Source of the DNA: Sesamum alatum
Lineage: Eukaryota > Streptophyta > Magnoliopsida > Lamiales > Pedaliaceae
Assembly (NCBI GenBank): GCA_034509735.1
Contig: JACGWO010000012.1
Coordinates: 25,201,188-25,265,187, forward strand
Reading direction: 5' to 3'
DNA length: 64,000 bases
The translations under genes and the position numbers were made by a program. This document shows, piece by piece, positions 10,701 to 22,111 of the stretch; position 1 is the first letter of the stretch, and the number at the start of each line of letters is the position of its first letter. The notes under the pieces are model-generated. The model made no database searches. It had not been told where the DNA came from and saw only the letters and a list, made by a program, of their open reading frames with translations.

Positions 10701-11150
10701 GGAAAAATAGCATTTTTGGTCTCATAAGTTAGGCCCTTTTCATTTTTTTGTCTCATTTATTACGGGATTGACACTTTTGATCATGTAACTTATAAAAATT
10801 TGCATTTTTGGTCCTCATCCACTTTTTCATTTATTTTTTAAGTACTTTTTGCTTGAAGGAAAATTCAATTTTTGTTAGAGAAGAGATAAATCCACTATCA
10901 TTGCCCTAATTTTCTTCAAAATTGATTTTTTCCCCTCAAACTAGTTATTCTCCCTCCTTGACAAAATTTTGCCAAGTTGAAAAACGCACCAATTTTCCCT
11001 CCAACAAAAAATACTTAACGCCACGTACTGCGCATGTGACAAATGCCGTTAAAAAACGAATGAAAAAGTGAATAATGACCAAAAGTGCGAATTTTTGTAA
11101 GTTACGGACCAAAAACATCAATCCCGTAACCAATGGGATCAAAATTAACA
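10701..11150. repeat. foldback element, GGTCC family, large loop
   Basis: Left arm GGAAAAATAGCATTTTTGG with AGTTAGGCCCTTTTCA; the right arm returns TAAGTTACGGACCAAAAACA and then stops short, abutting the 11154 direct repeat. Related to the 982-bp hairpin at 48961-49942. Confidence 0.55.
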
Positions 11151-11153
11151 TAT

Positions 11154-11296
11154 AATGAGTGATTTTCTTGTAGTGTCACATTAACATAAAAGTAAATAGG
11201 CACATTAAGTCAAAAGTATTAGAAATAATATAATTTAATAAGTAGAAAAATGTAAATGAAGAATTTTTAGAGGGGGTGAAAGTATAATTTCAAACT
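11154..11296 (+). repeat. direct repeat, right copy (pairs with 10151-10293)
   Basis: See the left copy. It differs from it at very few bases, for example TTTTTAGAGG for TTTTCAGAGG. Confidence 0.85.
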
Positions 11297-12348
11297 GTGT
11301 AAAGTACTTTATCACACGTGGTATATAAGATTGGGAGCTGTATAATGTATCATAAGAGAAAATAATATTTTTGGTCCCATAAATTAGTCCGGTTTCGGGA
11401 TTGATGTTTTTGGTCCCAAAACATTACAAAAATTCTGTAATTTTTTTAGTGAATCGAACTTGAATCTTGTTGGTTCGATATGCTTCTGAATACGATTCTC
11501 GAATTTGTGTAAATATCTTGCATACGAATACATCTCATAACATGTTAAGAAATCAAAATTTCCTTGTCCAATACAAGCCCCAATCTAAATATCATTCTCA
11601 ATTCAAAAAGTTGTTTCATTGTCCAATACAAGCCCCAATCTAAATACCATTCTCAATGATAAATGCATAAGTTATAAAAAGATGATCAATTTGTTACTAA
11701 TTTTCTAATTAAGCTCTAATTCTATTAGTGCTCTTAAATGGATATTATTCTTCTCCTCTAATTTTTATAAACCCTGAGTTGAAAGGAAAATATAAGAAAA
11801 AAGATAATTCACTTTATTAGTTTACTAATTTATTCAAAAAATTCATTTACAGTAATATATGTGAAATTTACTTTAAAATGCCAACTCCTTGTTCATTGCA
11901 TTTTAGGGGAAAGACCCAACGTACAAATATCTTTTTCGTTAAAAGTACATTTGTACATATATGAGAATTGCTCATTTTGTAAAATAAAAAAATATTTTCA
12001 TAGCAAAATTGCATTCTCACATATTGAAATTCTGTTATTATAAAATATTTTATTTTAGGGATAAAAAAGTCATTTACCAATTAAGCTCTTCCAATAAGCA
12101 CTTTTTTCCCAAACACCTCCTAATTTAGCTTTTTTTCTACTTTTCACTTTTTTTCCAAACACTATCCACTTTTAATTCTGTTTAAATTTTGAACTTTCTC
12201 TACAACAATCACTTTTCTAGAAGCAGAAGTTTTTACAAACATTCCCTTAATTATATAATTAGTAAATAATTTTAAATTGATTTTTAAATTGCTAATTAAT
12301 ATGCCACATGTATGTCACACATCACACACTATGAAAAAATTAATCTTT
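11297..12348 (+). other. intergenic DNA with small repeats, no gene seen
   Basis: Bases 11300-11345 hold a reversed piece of block U (ACACGTGGTATATAAGATT). Bases 11563-11660 hold two direct copies of a unit starting TTGTCCAATACAAGCCCCAA, 56 bp apart. The rest is AT-rich and unassigned; short ORFs at 11861-12080 overlap on both strands and are not supported. Confidence 0.5.
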
Positions 12349-12642
12349 CACTATACCATAAATAATCACCACTTAAGACCCATAACAAGTAAATTAATCT
12401 ATTAACCATGCACGATCAAACAAAATCAATACGAAAACTTAAATTTTTACGACGATTAATTAATATTTGTCATGGTTTTTTAGCTATGGGCAAAATATTT
12501 TCTATGATTAATGTTTGGCCTCACTTGCAGAAACAATGGCTGTGGCCGTTACAGTGCCATAATTAATTTGTATTTGCCATGATTTTTCTTTTCTTATGAC
12601 CATCGGTATTAATTGTAGTGAAAAATTATATTTCTTCTAGTG
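12349..12642. mobile_element. CACTA-ended MITE 2
   Basis: Starts CACTATACCATAAATAATCA and ends TTTCTTCTAGTG. It is the counterpart of the element at 6699-6985 in the same position of block U, so that insertion came before the copy 2 / copy 3 duplication. Confidence 0.55.
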
Positions 12643-12813
12643 ACACCAATGTGTAACACATGTGGTACAGAACATCGAAGCCATATCACATATATCTCGT
12701 AAATTAAATTACATAGACACCCCCTCAAATACTATACCTATAATTTTAATAAGAATTCAAGTATTTGTACGTTTAAACCTAACTTTAAAGAAACATCACG
12801 TAATTCACCCTAA

Positions 12814-14233
12814 GGGTAAATTGCAGTTTTGGTTCTGTATGTATAGGGGGTTGGCATTTTTAGTCCTGTACGATTTTATTTTCACATTTTGGTCATGTAA
12901 GTTCCCGATTTTTGCGTTTTTGGTCCTATTCTGGCAAAAATGGCCAGAATTTTTTTAAAAATGTGGTCATGTGCCTCACACATGACTTTTTCCAGCCATT
13001 TTCGCTGGAATAGGACCGAAAATCGCAAACTTACCGGACCAAAATGCGAAAATAAATTCATACAGGACTAAAAATACCAAAACCCTATACATACAGGACC
13101 AAAATTGCAATTTTCCTTGAAAAATATTCTCATTAGTGATAACAAAAAATTATTTATCAATTTGTAACTATATACAATCAGCTATACATGTACATTAATA
13201 ACGACTTAATTATGACAATAAAGAACCTAATGAAAACAAAGCAGACGTATATTTCAGTGCCATAAAATAGGTGATTGTGGCGCACTGTATAAAATCTATA
13301 TTTATACCCTATATAAATGTGTGAATACTCAAATTGTTTGTTCCTCATTATGAAAAGACAAATATACCCTCATTTAAACATTATTAATTATTATATTACA
13401 GATTTTGGAATTATTAACAATTTAGAATTTTAAATATTCTAAATCTCCTCCCTATAAATTTAGGATAAAAAACCTAAATCGTGAATCATGAATGAATCCA
13501 ATTACACAAAATTAAAATTTGATATTTATTCATTATGAGATATATATATATATTTATTTATTTAAGTTTAGATTAGTATTTTATATATTATTCATGTGTA
13601 TTTTATTTTAAATTTAATATGTCATGGTGAATTAAAACTTTCTTAATATAATTAAGATTTCTTCTAGCAAAGTAATTGTGTTGAAATATTATTGGGCGTA
13701 CTAATTTGTCTTAGTTGAATTTGTTATTCATTCTCTAAGTAGATTAGAGCAATTAAGACTCTTAAACATTATAAAATTTTATTTTTTCTATAACTAATTT
13801 TATAATATAATTTTTTGTGGATGTTATTAAAATTTAATGCGTGACAGGTTTGTGTAACTGAGCTCATTCATGATTCACGATTAGAAGCAAGTTATTATAA
13901 TTCTGTGTAATTTGATTTATTCATGATTCATGATTTAGGTTTTTTATCCTAAATTTATAGCCATTTTTAGTCCTGTACGAATTTATTTTCGGATTTTGGT
14001 CCTGTAAGTTCGCAATTTTCGCATTTTTGGTCCTATTCCGGCGAAAATGGCTGGAAATTTTTTTTAAAATGTGGTCATGTGCCTCGCACATGACTTTTTC
14101 CGGCCATTTTTGCTGAAATAGGACCAAAAACGCGAAAATAGCGAACTTACAGGACCAAAATGCGAAAATAAATTCGTACAGGATTAAAAATGTCAACCCC
14201 CTATACATGTAGGACCAAAATTACAATTTCCCC
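12814..14233. mobile_element. composite of two foldback MITEs bounded by one 10-bp target duplication
   Basis: The 1,420-bp insert begins GGGTAAATTGCAGTTTTGG and ends CCAAAATTACAATTTCCCC. It is flanked by TTCACCCTAA at 12804-12813 and 14234-14243. The upstream flank of copy 2 has TTCACCCTAA once, uninterrupted (7148-7157). The left part (12814-13119) is a full foldback of its own; the right part (13962-14233) is a second, 5'-shortened foldback of the same family. Between them is AT-rich DNA containing another palindrome. It separates the distal upstream region of copy 3 from its promoter. Confidence 0.85.
13446..13961. repeat. nested inverted-repeat element inside the composite
   Basis: The left end CTATAAATTTAGGATAAAAA and the right end TTTTTATCCTAAATTTATAG are inverted copies, extending inward about 50 bp (CCTAAATCGTGAATCATGAA and its complement). 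It interrupts the left part of the right-hand foldback. No target duplication was found. Confidence 0.7.
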
Positions 14234-14471
14234 TTCACCCTAAATTGATCTAGCTAGCTGCATGACTATCATTAAAGAATTCACGCTATAGGGTATACAA
14301 CTTTCATGGGAATTTTCATAGGGTACACAACTGAATTAATTATATGATAAATGCAATATAATTATCTTAATTATGATTAATTTGATTCGACCAAACCTGA
14401 TTTGAGTAATAATTTTCATACCTTTCACATTCTCAATTCAAGTCCTAGGAGTTATACTTCTCCAATTTTCC

Positions 14472-14478
14472 TATAAAT
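14472..14478 (+). promoter_or_regulatory. TATA box of BAHD copy 3
   Basis: TATAAAT in TTCCTATAAATCC, 90 bp before the ATG at 14562, the same spacing as in copy 2. Confidence 0.7.
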
Positions 14479-14561
14479 CCTTTGCAGTTTGCACACTCTT
14501 GATCTCATTGATACCTACAAACTATTACATTATCAACACATCAAGAGCTAACCAAGTCAAG

Positions 14562-15902
14562 ATGGAGTGCGATGGTAGCGTGCAGGTAATCTCCAAAGAG
14601 CTGATCAAACCATCATCTTCAACTCCCCACCATCTTAGAAACATCAAACTATCACTGCTTGATCAGTTATCACCTCCAATCTACATGCCTGCCATCTTCT
14701 TCTACGAAGCCGATGAATTGAGAGGCTTGACCAGCAGCACTAACCGTTCCCAACTATGTCGAAACTTGAAACAATCCCTTTCAAACACTTTAACTTTGTT
14801 CTATCCGATAGCCGGAAAGATTGATCGAGAAAAATTCACGGTTTATTGTGACGACACTGGCGTTGAGTTCATCGAAGCTCGTTCGAACGCCCGCCTCCAC
14901 GACATTATACAAGAACCGGGGCTCGACCGGTTTCAGAAGTACCTGCCGGTGGGGATTCATGAGGGCATACATATCGGTGAGGCCGGTACCCTTTTGATGG
15001 TGCAAATTAACTTCTTTGAGTGTGGAGGGGTTGCCATTGGAGTATGCATGTCCCACCTAGTAGCCGACTCCTCATCCCTGTTCGAGTTTATGAATGCATG
15101 GGCAGCTACCTGCCGGGGAGAGACCCCAAAATCTGTTCCGGAATTTGGCGTGATGGCACGCTATTTTCCAGCACGAGACCTGTCTTACTTGAACATTTCG
15201 CCGTCCTCCCTCATGGGGGACGACAAGCTTGTGACCAAGAGGTTTGTGTTCGATAAGGAAAAACTGGCAGCTCTGAAACAGGCAGCTACTGGATCAGACA
15301 TTATGAAGGATCCGACACGGGTAGAGGCTGTCTCGGCTTTTATACTGAAATGTTTCATAGAGAACAACTTCGTGGACGCCAAGAAAGGCTTATTTGCTGC
15401 ACATATGGTGAACATAAGGTCAAGAGCAAGCATATCTCTTGAGAACGCCTTTGGCATGGGATGCTTCTACGGTGCAGTAGAAATAGGCCATCGTGATCGG
15501 GCTGTTCCAAAACTTCACGAGCTGGCGAGCAAAGTGAGGAGAGCGATAAGAACGATCGACTATGAGTACATAAGAGAAACGGAGAGGGAAGATCGTTATT
15601 TGAGTGATCTTGGTAAATTATTCATGTTGCAAGAAGGAGAAGCGGATGCGTTTGTTTTCAGTAGTTTGTGCAGATATCCCATGTACGAGGTGGAGTTTGG
15701 GTGGGGGAAGCCGGTTTTAGCGTGGATTACTTCGTTGCAAATGAAGCATCTTGTGATTCTGATGAGTACTAGAGATGGGGATGGGATTGAAGCATGGATC
15801 AACTTGCTTCCGGATCAGGCTCAATCACTTGAAGAACAATTCAAACTCATTGGTACAACCACAAATTACCCAGGAATTAAAATTCTACGATCATCCATAT
15901 GA
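14562..15902 (+). CDS. BAHD acyltransferase copy 3 (vinorine-synthase-like), intact
   Basis: Single-exon gene for a 446-residue BAHD acyltransferase. It has HLVAD at residues 165-169 and EFGWG near 378-382, again Glu in place of the usual Asp. It is closely related to copy 2 in coding sequence, promoter and 3' flank, and differs by scattered substitutions plus a two-residue deletion just after residue 310 in a surface-loop region. The upstream frame is open without an ATG, so the start is set at 14562. Differences from copy 2 after the EFGWG motif (KPVLAWITS against KPARVWTTP) lie near the acyl-binding side in known BAHD structures and could shift substrate preference; that is inference. The substrate is unknown. 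Confidence 0.93.
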   Translation: MECDGSVQVISKELIKPSSSTPHHLRNIKLSLLDQLSPPIYMPAIFFYEADELRGLTSSTNRSQLCRNLKQSLSNTLTLFYPIAGKIDREKFTVYCDDTGVEFIEARSNARLHDIIQEPGLDRFQKYLPVGIHEGIHIGEAGTLLMVQINFFECGGVAIGVCMSHLVADSSSLFEFMNAWAATCRGETPKSVPEFGVMARYFPARDLSYLNISPSSLMGDDKLVTKRFVFDKEKLAALKQAATGSDIMKDPTRVEAVSAFILKCFIENNFVDAKKGLFAAHMVNIRSRASISLENAFGMGCFYGAVEIGHRDRAVPKLHELASKVRRAIRTIDYEYIRETEREDRYLSDLGKLFMLQEGEADAFVFSSLCRYPMYEVEFGWGKPVLAWITSLQMKHLVILMSTRDGDGIEAWINLLPDQAQSLEEQFKLIGTTTNYPGIKILRSSI

Positions 15903-16441
15903 TTGAATCCTATTGTTTACAAATGAAATGATGTTATGTGATGGCCGAAAAATTCTTATCAGAATTAAGTATGATCAAATCAAATCAATCATACTGCAAG
16001 TGTATTGCACTGGCTATATAATTAGCTCAAATTTGTCCAAATTAAATTTTGGTCCGAACTTCCATGTGATGGTAATATATATTATTCATGGTCTTGAAGT
16101 TTATTGTTGTAATACATCTTCTGTATTTATATTTGGTTTAATTGTATTTTTCGTTCTATAATTATCCTGTTTGGTATTTTAGTACTTTATATTGTTAGGT
16201 TGCAAAATAATTTGCATGTGATTCTTATATGATTTACTTAAATTGTAACAGCAAGTATTTGAGTTGAAATAAACATAAATAGGAACATTAAGTTGAAATA
16301 AAGTATTGGAAATAATTTAATAAGTAAGAAAAATGTAATGCTTATTTCAACAATCGTCCACAATGTATAAATTTTGAAATTAAAATATGAAATGAAATAG
16401 ATGGCTATTAGTGCATGTGCCTTTCGGGTTTGAACATACAC
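15903..16441 (+). other. 3' flank of BAHD copy 3, with an empty insertion site
   Basis: Matches the flank of copy 2. TATGATTTA at 16228-16236 is the unfilled form of the site occupied by the MITE at 9558-9891. The flank after it (ACATTAAGTTGAAATAAAGT) matches 10200-10220, so the CACTA-type MITE at 9936-10172 is also missing here. Confidence 0.7.
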
Positions 16442-16444
16442 TTA

Positions 16445-17304
16445 GGGTTCGTTTGGTTCAAATGAGAGGAAAGGGGAAGTGAAAGGGGGAGGGGGAGGGA
16501 AAGGGGGAAGGGGAGGGAAAGGATAATAGTTTTCCTTCAGTTGTTTGGTATGATTGGAAGGGGAGTAAATCTCAAATACTTTCCCTTGTTTGGTACGAGA
16601 AAAATAGATTGAGAAGAAGATACTAATTTTTGTAATTTTACAGTTTAACCCTTTCTCTTCATTTTAGAAAATAAACAAGTTAATATTATACTAATATCAA
16701 ATATTTAAAAATCTTATTAATAAAAATATATATCAAACAAGAACAATAATATTTTTGATTAATAAAAATATTAATCAAAACGAATATTATTCATTTATTC
16801 TAAATTATTTAATTTAAATAAAATAAAAATTACAAGTGCCGGCGGTGGGAAGAGGAAAAATGATTATTCAATAAAAATTAATAGCAAATTAGTAATAAAA
16901 AATTTTGAAAAATTGCAAATGAAAAGTATGATTATAGGATTGTTGACTTCGACGTACTAGTTTTCCCAACGATTTAGTTTTCTTTTCTCTGGCAATTATG
17001 TACGGTATTATCAACGAGAATGAGAAAAGAATTAAAGGAAAATATATATATATATATATCTATATATATATGTGAAATAGTAAATAAAAATAAAATATGT
17101 ATTTTTGGTCTTTTTACCCTTATACTTCCACTTTTCCGCCCAATTTCGGACGAAAATGAAATTGAACTCCGGAGGGGTTCCATATACATCCAGTTTTACT
17201 TCCCTTCCATCTATTCCTCCAAACCAAACACTAAACTTTTTCTTATACATCCTCTTTTACTTCCACTTCTCCTATACTTCCATTCCCTCCAACCAAACAT
17301 ACTC
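16445..17304. mobile_element. non-autonomous PIF/Harbinger-like element, copy 1
   Basis: Begins GGGTTCGTTTGGTT and ends in the inverted form AACCAAACATACTC, flanked by TTA on both sides (16442-16444, 17305-17307). A TTA duplication with this type of terminus is the mark of PIF/Harbinger MITEs. The interior is AT-rich, with an AT microsatellite near 17043-17075 and no transposase. A second copy lies at 32636-33477. Confidence 0.7.
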
Positions 17305-17324
17305 TTAGTGTTTACAGTAACGGA

Positions 17325-17660
17325 GGGAAAATCGTTTTTTTTAGTCTCATATCTTAGGGCCTTTTTTTTTTATTTGGTCCTATTTATTGCATTACATTTA
17401 GTCTCATTTGTTCAATTTTTTCTCAAATTTGGTTCCCAATAGAATTTTTCGTCAAATTGTTAACGGACTCATCAAGTTTGTTATTGGGGCAAGACTCTGC
17501 CATTGGTAACGCCTCCGTTAACAATTTAACGGAAAATATTGTTTGAAATCAAATTTGAGAAATTAAAAATTGAATAAATGAGACTAAATGTGAGACAAAT
17601 GCAACAAATAGAACAAAAAGAAAAGGTCTTAAGATATGGAACCGAAAATAAAATTTTCCC
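17325..17660. mobile_element. foldback MITE, GGGAAAA family
   Basis: Starts GGGAAAATCG and ends ATTTTCCC, with arms carrying AGTCTCATATCTTAGGGCC and TTAAGATATGGAACC. The 10-bp flanks CAGTAACGGA and CGGTAGCGGA agree at eight of ten positions, an aged target duplication. It is a relative of the element at 9558-9891. Confidence 0.65.
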
Positions 17661-18470
17661 CGGTAGCGGATATGTATTAATTAACGCTTCACATGTCAGA
17701 ATATCCCCCAGAGGCCAAAAAGGAGTGCATGTCCAGAAAGACCGCAGGGTAGAGCTCGAGAACGAGTGATTGCTTTAGTAGGCACGAGAGAGAGGGTGGG
17801 AAGATTTTAATATTATTGAATAATCTAACTCTATAGACCAGCTGTAAAGCTAATAAGGTAATAAATGAGCTACCGTGACTTGAGATCGCTAAAGCCTTAT
17901 GATAGCTACCTTGCTTTAAGAGATAGAAAAATTATAACCGTTATTGTATTTATTATCATAAATGCTCGGGTTTGTTAGTTATTCATTTGAAGGGTCCATA
18001 ATGGATTTCGGCTTGAATTATGTCCCTTGAGTCAAACTTTAATTACTATACATATGATATTGACTTCAGAATATGGTTATAGCGGGTGAGCATGTTAATG
18101 GCTTGACGCCCTGGTCCTGATTCTCGCGGGGTCTTTAAGGTGAGCCCAAAGTACTCATAGTCATGGGCCATAGCAACTCTCACTCAGGTGAGCCCTTCAA
18201 AGATATGTGCGACTGTGATCCATACCTTTTAAAAATATCGTATTTGGTCTCATTAAGAATTAAAGTCTAGTCTAACATCACCTTTTTATACCACTTCATT
18301 TTAGATGGGGCGGAGGCATCCTTCGCACTCTCTCTTCAAACTAATGTGCTATATATGATTCACGCGTTGCGGGCTGTTCTTACCCATTAAATTTTCTTCA
18401 TGAGATCTCTAATAACAAATATTGGGTTACTCCCATACAGGCGTAGCCCATCTCCTTTGATGATAAAGTG
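17661..18470. other. unassigned, no gene seen
   Basis: Less AT-biased than its surroundings, with GTGAGCCC phrases near 18142 and 18192, but no readable protein or RNA gene. It could be part of an old retrotransposon; nothing confirms this. Confidence 0.4.
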
Positions 18471-18745
18471 CACTACAAGAAAAACGCTCATAGCAACGAA
18501 AAAAAATCAGCGTCGAACTAATTAGTAAGTAAAATTCTCGTTGCTAATACATTATTTAATACAAGAAATTTACTTGCTAACGAATTTAATAACAAAAAAT
18601 TACTTGCTAATAAGTTTAGCAACGAATTATTTAAAATGTATATTAAGTAGTGTATCTTAATAACAAGAATTCTACTTGCTAATTAACTCGACGTTGATTT
18701 CAACAATAAATTTTTTCGTTGCTATTAAGCTATTTTCTTGTAGTG
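18471..18745. mobile_element. CACTA-type MITE, well preserved
   Basis: 275 bp with matching ends CACTACAAGAAAA and TTTTCTTGTAGTG. Subterminal TTGCTAA / TTAGCAA motifs (TTAGCAACGAATT; CGTTGCTATTAAG) are in inverted orientation. No transposase. The ends match the CACTA superfamily consensus; a 3-bp target duplication is not clean. Confidence 0.75.
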
Positions 18746-19175
18746 AGTCCTTGATGCAATTTTTCATCATGACTTGCATTAGAAGAGATGATTTCTCAAT
18801 TTATTTTGGATTCTAATATCATTCTAGAAATGTTATATGATACCCTCAACCATCATCATAATTGGTGGTCCTTCTTCTTTCAAACTCTGGTGCGTACTCT
18901 CTATCATACAACTTGATGAAATAATAACTTCTCAATTCAAAATTTTCAAGTGAATGAAAGCAATTTCACTCATTTCATAAAAAAATAACAATTCAAGGGA
19001 ATTATATAAGATTATTTTCAAAGTCCACGACTCTATATATTTCAACCCCCACATTTCTTTGTAGTATTGGAGAAAATAAACAAGAACATAATTAATTTTC
19101 ATATCTTCATAACTTTTTATGTCTTAATGATCTTCTCGTGCACAAAAGTAACTCAATAAAATAATGTGTTTTTAT

Positions 19176-19215
<40 letters not shown>

Positions 19216-19248
19216 GTAATAATAGTAGTAGTAATAATAGTAGTAGTA

Positions 19249-19331
<83 letters not shown>

Positions 19332-19647
19332 TAATAATAATAATAATAATAATTTTTTTGGCATAAGATAAATGGAGCTCCTTCAAGCATATAAGCAATT
19401 AATTATAAAATATTTCGGAATATTAACTTTCCTTCTCGAGTAAATGAGCCTATACTTCTAAGCTAAGCTCCTATAAATAAAGAAAATCACTTATCCATAT
19501 TTTTGTGATTATTGAAAATCAATTATACATATTATCGTTAAACGCATTTCCAATATTTTAGTGCTTTCTTTCCAAATGGCCATGCTGACTTTTGGGCTTA
19601 GGAACAATTGATGCTAGGCAATGCTGACTATATATGATTAATTTAGA
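18746..19647. repeat. AT-rich spacer with a long (AAT)n microsatellite
   Basis: Bases 19176-19353 are almost pure AAT/ATA triplets, about 178 bp, with a few AGT variants near 19216-19250. The long Ile, Tyr and Leu homopolymer ORFs on the - strand are artefacts of this repeat. The flanks hold nothing recognised. Confidence 0.85.
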
Positions 19648-20005
19648 TAAAATATTTTTTTGGTCCCGTAAGATTATGATATTATGTGTTTTGGTACTAC
19701 AATTTAGGTAGGTAGCTATTTTAGTCCCATAAATTTTTCAGTTTTTTTGGTCCCAAAAAATCATGTGCAACTTAGGTAGGTGGTTGTTTTAGTCCCATAA
19801 AACACGTTTTTTAGTTTTTTTGGTCCCAAATGTAGGTGGTTGTTTTAGTCCTATAAAACACGTTTTTCAGTTTTTTGGTCCCAAAATGTCATGTGTGGGA
19901 TCAAAAAACTGAAAAACGTATTTTATGGGACTAAAACAACCACCTACCAAAGTTGTGGTACTAAAACAAATATCCCCTAATCTTACGGGACCAAAGAAAT
20001 ATTTT
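19648..20005. repeat. foldback element, GGTCCCGTAAGATTATG family, copy 1
   Basis: Left arm GGTCCCGTAAGATTATGAT, right arm returning AATCTTACGGGACC. Between them, three direct copies of a unit with AGGTGGTTGTTTTAGTCC / AACACGTTTTTCAG lead into their inverted copy. The same family occurs at 26845-27130. Confidence 0.65.
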
Positions 20006-22111
20006 GAGCTGATTAAGTTCCATTGTCTTTCAATTACTTGCTCAATAAAATTTAAGAGGGACAATTACATTAATACCCCCTAAAAGGGAAAAATGCTATT
20101 TTAGTCGTATAACTTATATGGTGACAATTTTGATCTTATTCCAATCAAAATTCATAGTTTGGTCTTGTAACTGTAAAAATTGTGGCAATTTTAATCATTT
20201 TCAACCAATTTGACCAGAAAATTCCACGTCATCTATCATGTCAGCACATAAATTGGGGCTTCCAGTGAATTTTACGAGATGAAAGTCTAAGTTATAATTT
20301 TTAATTGCTATTTTGGTCCTATATTTTTAAGGGGTTGGCAATTTATGTCCTCTAATTTTGGATATAGTAATTTTAGTTCTCTATTTTACAAAATAGTAGC
20401 AATTTCGGTTGTTAAGCCCAATCAGTAACCAATTGACCTTTTATGATAAAAGCTCAATAGTCATATCATATGCTCTTAATTAGGCATAACATGCTTCCAA
20501 AATAAAATTTAGTCTCCATATACTTCATATTAATTTGATCGCCTTGCCAGTGGTTTCAAGCCCTCGATTTTTATAGGCTTTTCCCAACCACACTACCGCA
20601 ACTGATGGTTCACAGGTACTTGGATCCTTCAACAACAGATGCGGTAAGACATCTACAATACCCCAATATCTGGGGTAGAATACCAGTAAGGAGAGATTGA
20701 TCGGGTAATTTTTTTAAATGCTACAGTTTTTAATATTATGATAAAAAGAACTGATTGGAAAGAACTCGAAGCGAATACCTCAAAGTTCTCTCAAGATCTA
20801 AGAGAGATCCAAATGACAGTTCAAGACTATGGACATAGGTCAATTCATATAACTTCTTGGTGTTCTGCTTGGATCTCGGTGGATAATAGACATCTCACTC
20901 CATTTGTTGTTGTTTGTGCTGAAGGAGCCAGGTACCTATGAACTATTTGTTGTGTAGTGTGGTCGGAAGAAGTTCGTAAAGCCAAGGGCTTGGAATACCT
21001 GGTGGGAAGACAGTCAAATCAAGGTATAAAGTTTATCGCAACTTAATTTTACTTCAAAAGCATGTTGGGTCTGACTAAAAGTATGACACCCTCCTCGTAA
21101 CTACATTCTATCTCACAACAAATTCCCATTTATTTTGATAAGATGACCATGCTTTTGCCAATATATCACACATATATAAAGCAATTGTCTACTTTGTCAA
21201 AATTTTGGTATTTAATACTTCACTGTAGCATTTACGATCATATGAAAAGGACAAAAGTGTAGTTCTAATTAATACAAACTTGGAAATACAAATTTCAGTG
21301 AAAGTCTGATGTCTTTATATTTATGTAACTAGAGCTCCTGACTCAAGATGACATTACTGATCCACCTAATAAGACTAGACTGACAGACGTACGATCTAAC
21401 TAGATGAGTCGTAGCAATCTATTTCCTGAAAAAATACGTGGCAAAGAATGAGTTGCCAACTTAATAAATATAGCTAATTAGCACCAAAAGATACAGTATA
21501 AAAAATTATGATTGTTGCTTTTCCTATTCGAGTTAAGAAGAACTCAAGATTCTAGAGGAAGAAAATAGAATTTTCATTTGAAATTGTTCTCATTCTCCTT
21601 TCATTTCATGCCAACATTAAATAATAACAGAATAAAAGATCCTTCGACGACAAGTGTCAGTCATCTCTACCTAGCAACCTTAACAACTTTTGTCCCTTTT
21701 TTTATTTATTTTATGATAATAAGTCTTAAGCCTAATGAGTTTCTCAACAATTTCAGTGAGCCTCCTATTTGGGCCAATCGGCCTGTTAGATGCTTCTACT
21801 TCAAAAGGTCTAGACTCCTTGGCAAGGGTCCAACAATCGGGCCATCGTGTTACAGGACAAAAATTGTTATTTTCTTACCATAAACAATAATAATAATAAT
21901 AACAATAAAGGGTCTAAAAATTAGACTTCTCACCCATGAAGATAACATATGATCATCTAATTTTCCGCATTCTATATATAATATATACATACTCCAAATT
22001 TAATGAGAATTGTTTGTTCATTCTTGTAATAATTATAGAACAGTACCTCCACGGCTCCACCTCCCACTTGGTTTCTTGAAGCTGTCCTAAATAGTGAGCT
22101 TCAGCCCATGC
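20006..22111. other. unassigned intergenic DNA before BAHD copy 4
   Basis: Bases 20090-20430 contain worn foldback fragments (GGTCCTATA type). The rest, including the open frames at 20738-20941 and 21578-21883, shows no recognisable domain. A short AAT/AAC repeat lies at 21887-21907. Confidence 0.4.

Noticed and set aside
19107..19398. Three - strand ORFs rich in Ile, Tyr or Leu
   Set aside because: They are the three frames of one AAT microsatellite.
20738..20941. 67-residue ORF
   Set aside because: No recognised motif, no promoter context and surrounding transposon debris.
21578..21883. 101-residue ORF with a hydrophobic stretch
   Set aside because: A random hydrophobic run in AT-rich DNA is expected; there is no homologous copy in the cluster.
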